Source of the DNA: Pseudomonadota bacterium
GTDB taxonomy: Bacteria > Myxococcota > Polyangia > Polyangiales > Polyangiaceae
DNA length: 10,397 nucleotides
Direction of reading: 5' to 3'
Assembly: GCA_023419055.1 (NCBI GenBank)
Contig: JAEZYO010000670.1
Coordinates: forward strand, 1-10,397
Shown: piece by piece, positions 7,737-10,397 of the stretch
How the letters are laid out: each line of letters begins with the position of its first letter
Position numbering within the stretch: position 1 is the stretch's first letter
The notes under the pieces: generated by a model
What the model was told of the DNA's origin: nothing
The model's database searches: none
The model's input: the letters and a program-made list of their open reading frames with translations, nothing else
Made by a program: the position numbers and the translations under genes

Positions 7737-10397
7737 TCACTCCGCTGCAGTGGCTGACGAATTGTCCTGAATCTTCACGATGCTGCCGTCGGCGAGCTTT
7801 CGGCCGAGCTTGACGATGCCCTTGTCGGGCTCGATCTCGGCTGCCCGAGCGACCTCGTAGCTTCTCATCTTCTCGCGAAGCTCCGCGATTTGACGCTCGA
7901 GCCCCGGATCCTTCTGCGTGATCGACGCGAGCTGCTCCTGCTTGAGCTCGAGCAACTCGAGGCGCTTCCTGTCCACGGCGAGCGCGAGCTCACGCTTCTT
8001 GGCCGTGACGTCCTCCAGCCGCTCTTGAGCCAGGCGCAGCGAGTGCGCGTAGGTCTTCACGCGGATCTTGATCGAGCCGCCCGGCTTGTTGGCGTCGAGA
8101 TCGTGGAGCGCGGCTGCGGGCGTCTTCGAGGTCTGCAGGATGTCCCCGATGAGCCCGTAGGTCGGGGCGTCGTGCCCGCACTTGAAGCTGGAGAGGTCGA
8201 GCACGGCTACGTTCGGGTGCCGCGCCGCGAACGCCGCGGCCCACACCTTCTGAGAGCTGTTGACCGAGTAGTTCTCGGGCCAGACGTGGTTGATCTCGAG
8301 CGGGTCTTTCACGAGCCCGGTCTCGACGTCCTTCCGGAAGTAGCGCATCAGGTACTCGCTGTCCCTCGGGATCGAGCGGATCGAGAGGATCGGATAGCCG
8401 AGCACCTGAAACTCTTCCGGGATGCCGTGGTTGAGGCCCGGATCGGAGTGGTAGGGGCGGTTGAGCACCAGGATCGCGATGCGATCTTCGGCCTCGACCG
8501 TCTCGAGGATGGCGCGCCCCTTCTCTTGCAGATCGGCCTCGAACGCGTTCAGCGCATTCCACGCCTCCCGGCAAGCGTGGTCGTTCTCGTCCTCGGTGAT
8601 CTCTAGCCGCTTGCCGAACGTCTCGAACATGCGCCGGGCGAGCAGGGTCGGCTCCACGAACGAGAGCGCCGGATCCAGGTACTCGATGCCGCGCGTCGCG
8701 AAGAAGTCGACCTCCTTCGTGAACGCGGCCTTCACCACGTCCGGCGTGCCCGCGACGATGGGACACGACGCGTTGTCCTGCGTGTCCTTCACGAAGTTCT
8801 GAACGTGCGTGAGGATCGGGAAGAAGATGTAGTTGAGCGCGCGCTTCCGCTCCGGCTCGTGCTTGTGGAAGAGCAGGTTGTGGACGTGGGCTTGGACGAC
8901 CTTGCTCGGGAAGCAGGGGTCGATCGAGCCGTATTTCGCGCCCTCGACGAAGAGCTCCTCGCTCGTGTGGTCGCTGAACACGATGTTGGAGCGGCCGAGC
9001 CCGAGCGTCTCGAAGTACGCTCGGAAGAACGGGGCCGTCGAGTACATATTGAGCACGCGCGGCATACCGACGCGGATGCTCTTCCTGCGCTTCTGCGCTT
9101 CCTCGCTCGAGCGCTGGAAAGGCCGCACGAACTTCTCGCGTTTGATGCGGAACAGGCCCTGCGTCACGCGCACGTCTTCGACGGGGCTCCCGGCTGCGGG
9201 AAGAGGCGCCGCGTCGTAGAGGTGCACGAAGGCGCGCTGGCTCTCGTAGTCGACGAGGTTCGGGAACTCGGCCGCGGTCTTCTTGCGTTCGGCGACGAGC
9301 GCGAGCATCGCCTCCTTGCTCTCGACCGTGCCCTTCTCACAAGAGAAGCCCGAGATGTAACGCGCGGTCGAGCCGTCTGGTCGCTTCGAGTCGATGAAGG
9401 TGCGCTTGCACTCGTTGGGACAGAAGTGGCAGGTGGTCGACTCGTCCGTGCGCGTCGTGTACTCGAGGTTCAGCACGCCATCGAGCCCGATGAAGCGGCT
9501 CTGACCGGTGCGCTTCCAGCGGCGCAGCGTCTCGATCGCGGCCCCGATCGCGCCGGCTTCACCGGTGTGCGGGTGCACGTAGACCTCGGCGTTCGGCACG
9601 CGCTGCTTGATGTAGTCGACCTGCGCCTTGACCGCGGCCAGGTTGTACTGCGTGCCGCCCTGCAGCACGAACTTGCGGCCCAGCGAGGCCAGGCGAGGGA
9701 TCTGGACCACGTACTGCCAGACGTTCTTGGGCAGCACCTGCGCGAGGCCGGCGAGCAGCTCCTCCTTCTGGAAGCCTTCCTTCTGGAAGTTCACGCGGTC
9801 CGAGTCGAGGAACACGGCGCAGCCGTAGGAGAACTTCGGCGCGAGCTCCGCCTTGAACGCGTTCTCGGCGTACTCCGTGACCGGGATGCCGAACTGATCG
9901 GCCATCGCCTGCAGGAGCATGCCGTTGCCGGCGCTGCAGCTGTTCGACAGCTTGAAGTTCTGGATGTCCCCGTTCTTCATGAACAGGACCTTGATGTCCT
10001 GCCCGCCGATGTCGCAGATCACGTCGACGTCGCCGAAGTAGTGCACCGCGCTCATCATGTGCGCGACGGTCTCGACCACGTTCACGTCCGCGAGCACCGT
10101 CTCGTCGAGCACGTCCGCCGCGTAGCCGGTCGCGCCGAAGCCGAGACATTCGAGCTTCGCGCCCTGGACCTCGACCTGATCGATGAGCTTCTTGACGAGC
10201 TCCTTCGTGTCCTGGAGCGGGTTGCCCTTGGAGAGTTGGTACGCCTTGCAGAGGAGCTCGCCGTCCTCGCCGATCAAGACCGCCTTCGAGGAGGTCGAGC
10301 CGCCGTCGAGCCCGATCACGGCGCGCACGGTCTGTCCGGGCGTAAAGCTTGCCGGCGTAAACTTCGGGATCTTGTAGGTGTCGACGAAGGTGTCGGT
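7737..10397 (-). CDS. Large acyl-CoA dehydratase activase-related protein (BadF/HgdC ATPase + DUF2229), partial
   Basis: The frame is open to the right edge, so the N-terminus is missing. Residues below count from the Val codon at 10328. Residues 1-270 are a BadF/BadG/BcrA/BcrD (HgdC-like) ASKHA ATPase: phosphate loop GLDGGSTSSK (6-15), DIGGQDIK (106-113), adenosine motif QGGTQYN (223-229). Cys131 (NSCSAGNG) and Cys170 (YGCAVF) match the two HgdC cysteines that hold a 4Fe-4S cluster between two monomers. Next come a CxxCxxxC block (Cys300, 303, 307) with Cys330, a DUF2229-like part (about 418-560, PRVLN...CFPSKV, Cys472) and an HgdB-like part (about 615-735, NRPYHSDPGLNHGI, Cys717). A charged coiled coil fills 760-830. 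Related proteins use ATP to drive one electron to a CoA-thioester dehydratase or reductase; the HgdB-type partner lies downstream on the same strand. GTG 10328 is probably internal: 23 further in-frame codons precede it, and large relatives often carry an additional ATPase domain at their N-terminus. Confidence 0.92.
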   Translation of the reverse strand, partial: TDTFVDTYKIPKFTPASFTPGQTVRAVIGLDGGSTSSKAVLIGEDGELLCKAYQLSKGNPLQDTKELVKKLIDQVEVQGAKLECLGFGATGYAADVLDETVLADVNVVETVAHMMSAVHYFGDVDVICDIGGQDIKVLFMKNGDIQNFKLSNSCSAGNGMLLQAMADQFGIPVTEYAENAFKAELAPKFSYGCAVFLDSDRVNFQKEGFQKEELLAGLAQVLPKNVWQYVVQIPRLASLGRKFVLQGGTQYNLAAVKAQVDYIKQRVPNAEVYVHPHTGEAGAIGAAIETLRRWKRTGQSRFIGLDGVLNLEYTTRTDESTTCHFCPNECKRTFIDSKRPDGSTARYISGFSCEKGTVESKEAMLALVAERKKTAAEFPNLVDYESQRAFVHLYDAAPLPAAGSPVEDVRVTQGLFRIKREKFVRPFQRSSEEAQKRRKSIRVGMPRVLNMYSTAPFFRAYFETLGLGRSNIVFSDHTSEELFVEGAKYGSIDPCFPSKVVQAHVHNLLFHKHEPERKRALNYIFFPILTHVQNFVKDTQDNASCPIVAGTPDVVKAAFTKEVDFFATRGIEYLDPALSFVEPTLLARRMFETFGKRLEITEDENDHACREAWNALNAFEADLQEKGRAILETVEAEDRIAILVLNRPYHSDPGLNHGIPEEFQVLGYPILSIRSIPRDSEYLMRYFRKDVETGLVKDPLEINHVWPENYSVNSSQKVWAAAFAARHPNVAVLDLSSFKCGHDAPTYGLIGDILQTSKTPAAALHDLDANKPGGSIKIRVKTYAHSLRLAQERLEDVTAKKRELALAVDRKRLELLELKQEQLASITQKDPGLERQIAELREKMRSYEVARAAEIEPDKGIVKLGRKLADGSIVKIQDNSSATAAE

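Overview
The window looks like chromosomal DNA of a GC-rich deltaproteobacterium in the broad sense, most likely a myxobacterium. The basis is the strong preference for G or C at third codon positions, a very large soluble multi-PAS/GAF hybrid histidine kinase, and a lipoprotein whose mature end is a Gly/Ser/Ala-rich linker after a 'CGGSS' start. This placement is inference; there is no rRNA or marker gene here. I see no tRNA, rRNA, CRISPR array, insertion sequence or phage gene.

Layout, left to right. (1) Positions 1-176, minus strand: the first 58 codons of a lipoprotein gene that runs off the left edge. (2) 177-419: a gap with small inverted and direct repeats and no convincing gene. (3) 420-4712 (or 4868), minus strand: a cytosolic hybrid histidine kinase with seven PAS domains, a GAF domain, HisKA, HATPase and a C-terminal receiver. 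(4) A compact divergent control region with a 14-bp perfect palindrome. (5) 4914-5540, plus strand: a small protein with the ordered His-Gly...Cys signature of DUF4347/caspase-like (clan CD) folds. (6) 5565-5604: a rho-independent terminator serving the minus-strand unit to its right. (7) 5623-7515, minus strand: a cysteine-rich HgdB-type subunit of the 2-hydroxyacyl-CoA dehydratase/benzoyl-CoA reductase superfamily. (8) 7516-7736: a 221-bp gap. (9) 7737-10397, minus strand: a large activase-related protein (ASKHA ATPase domain, DUF2229-like region, HgdB-like region, coiled coil), still open at the right edge.

How the parts fit. Genes 7 and 9 read as one unit: an ATP-hydrolysing Fe-S electron donor (activase) and its cysteine-rich acceptor. 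In the studied members of this superfamily such pairs deliver low-potential electrons for radical dehydration or reduction of CoA thioesters. The substrate cannot be read from the sequence, and such oxygen-sensitive chemistry would be unexpected in a mainly aerobic myxobacterium. The sensor kinase and the caspase-like protein are divergent and their starts are at most about 200 bp apart, so they may share control. No DNA-binding response regulator for the kinase lies in the window.

The best candidates for something undescribed are the stand-alone caspase/DUF4347-like protein beside the sensor kinase, and the activase/HgdB pair with helical C-terminal tails on both proteins.
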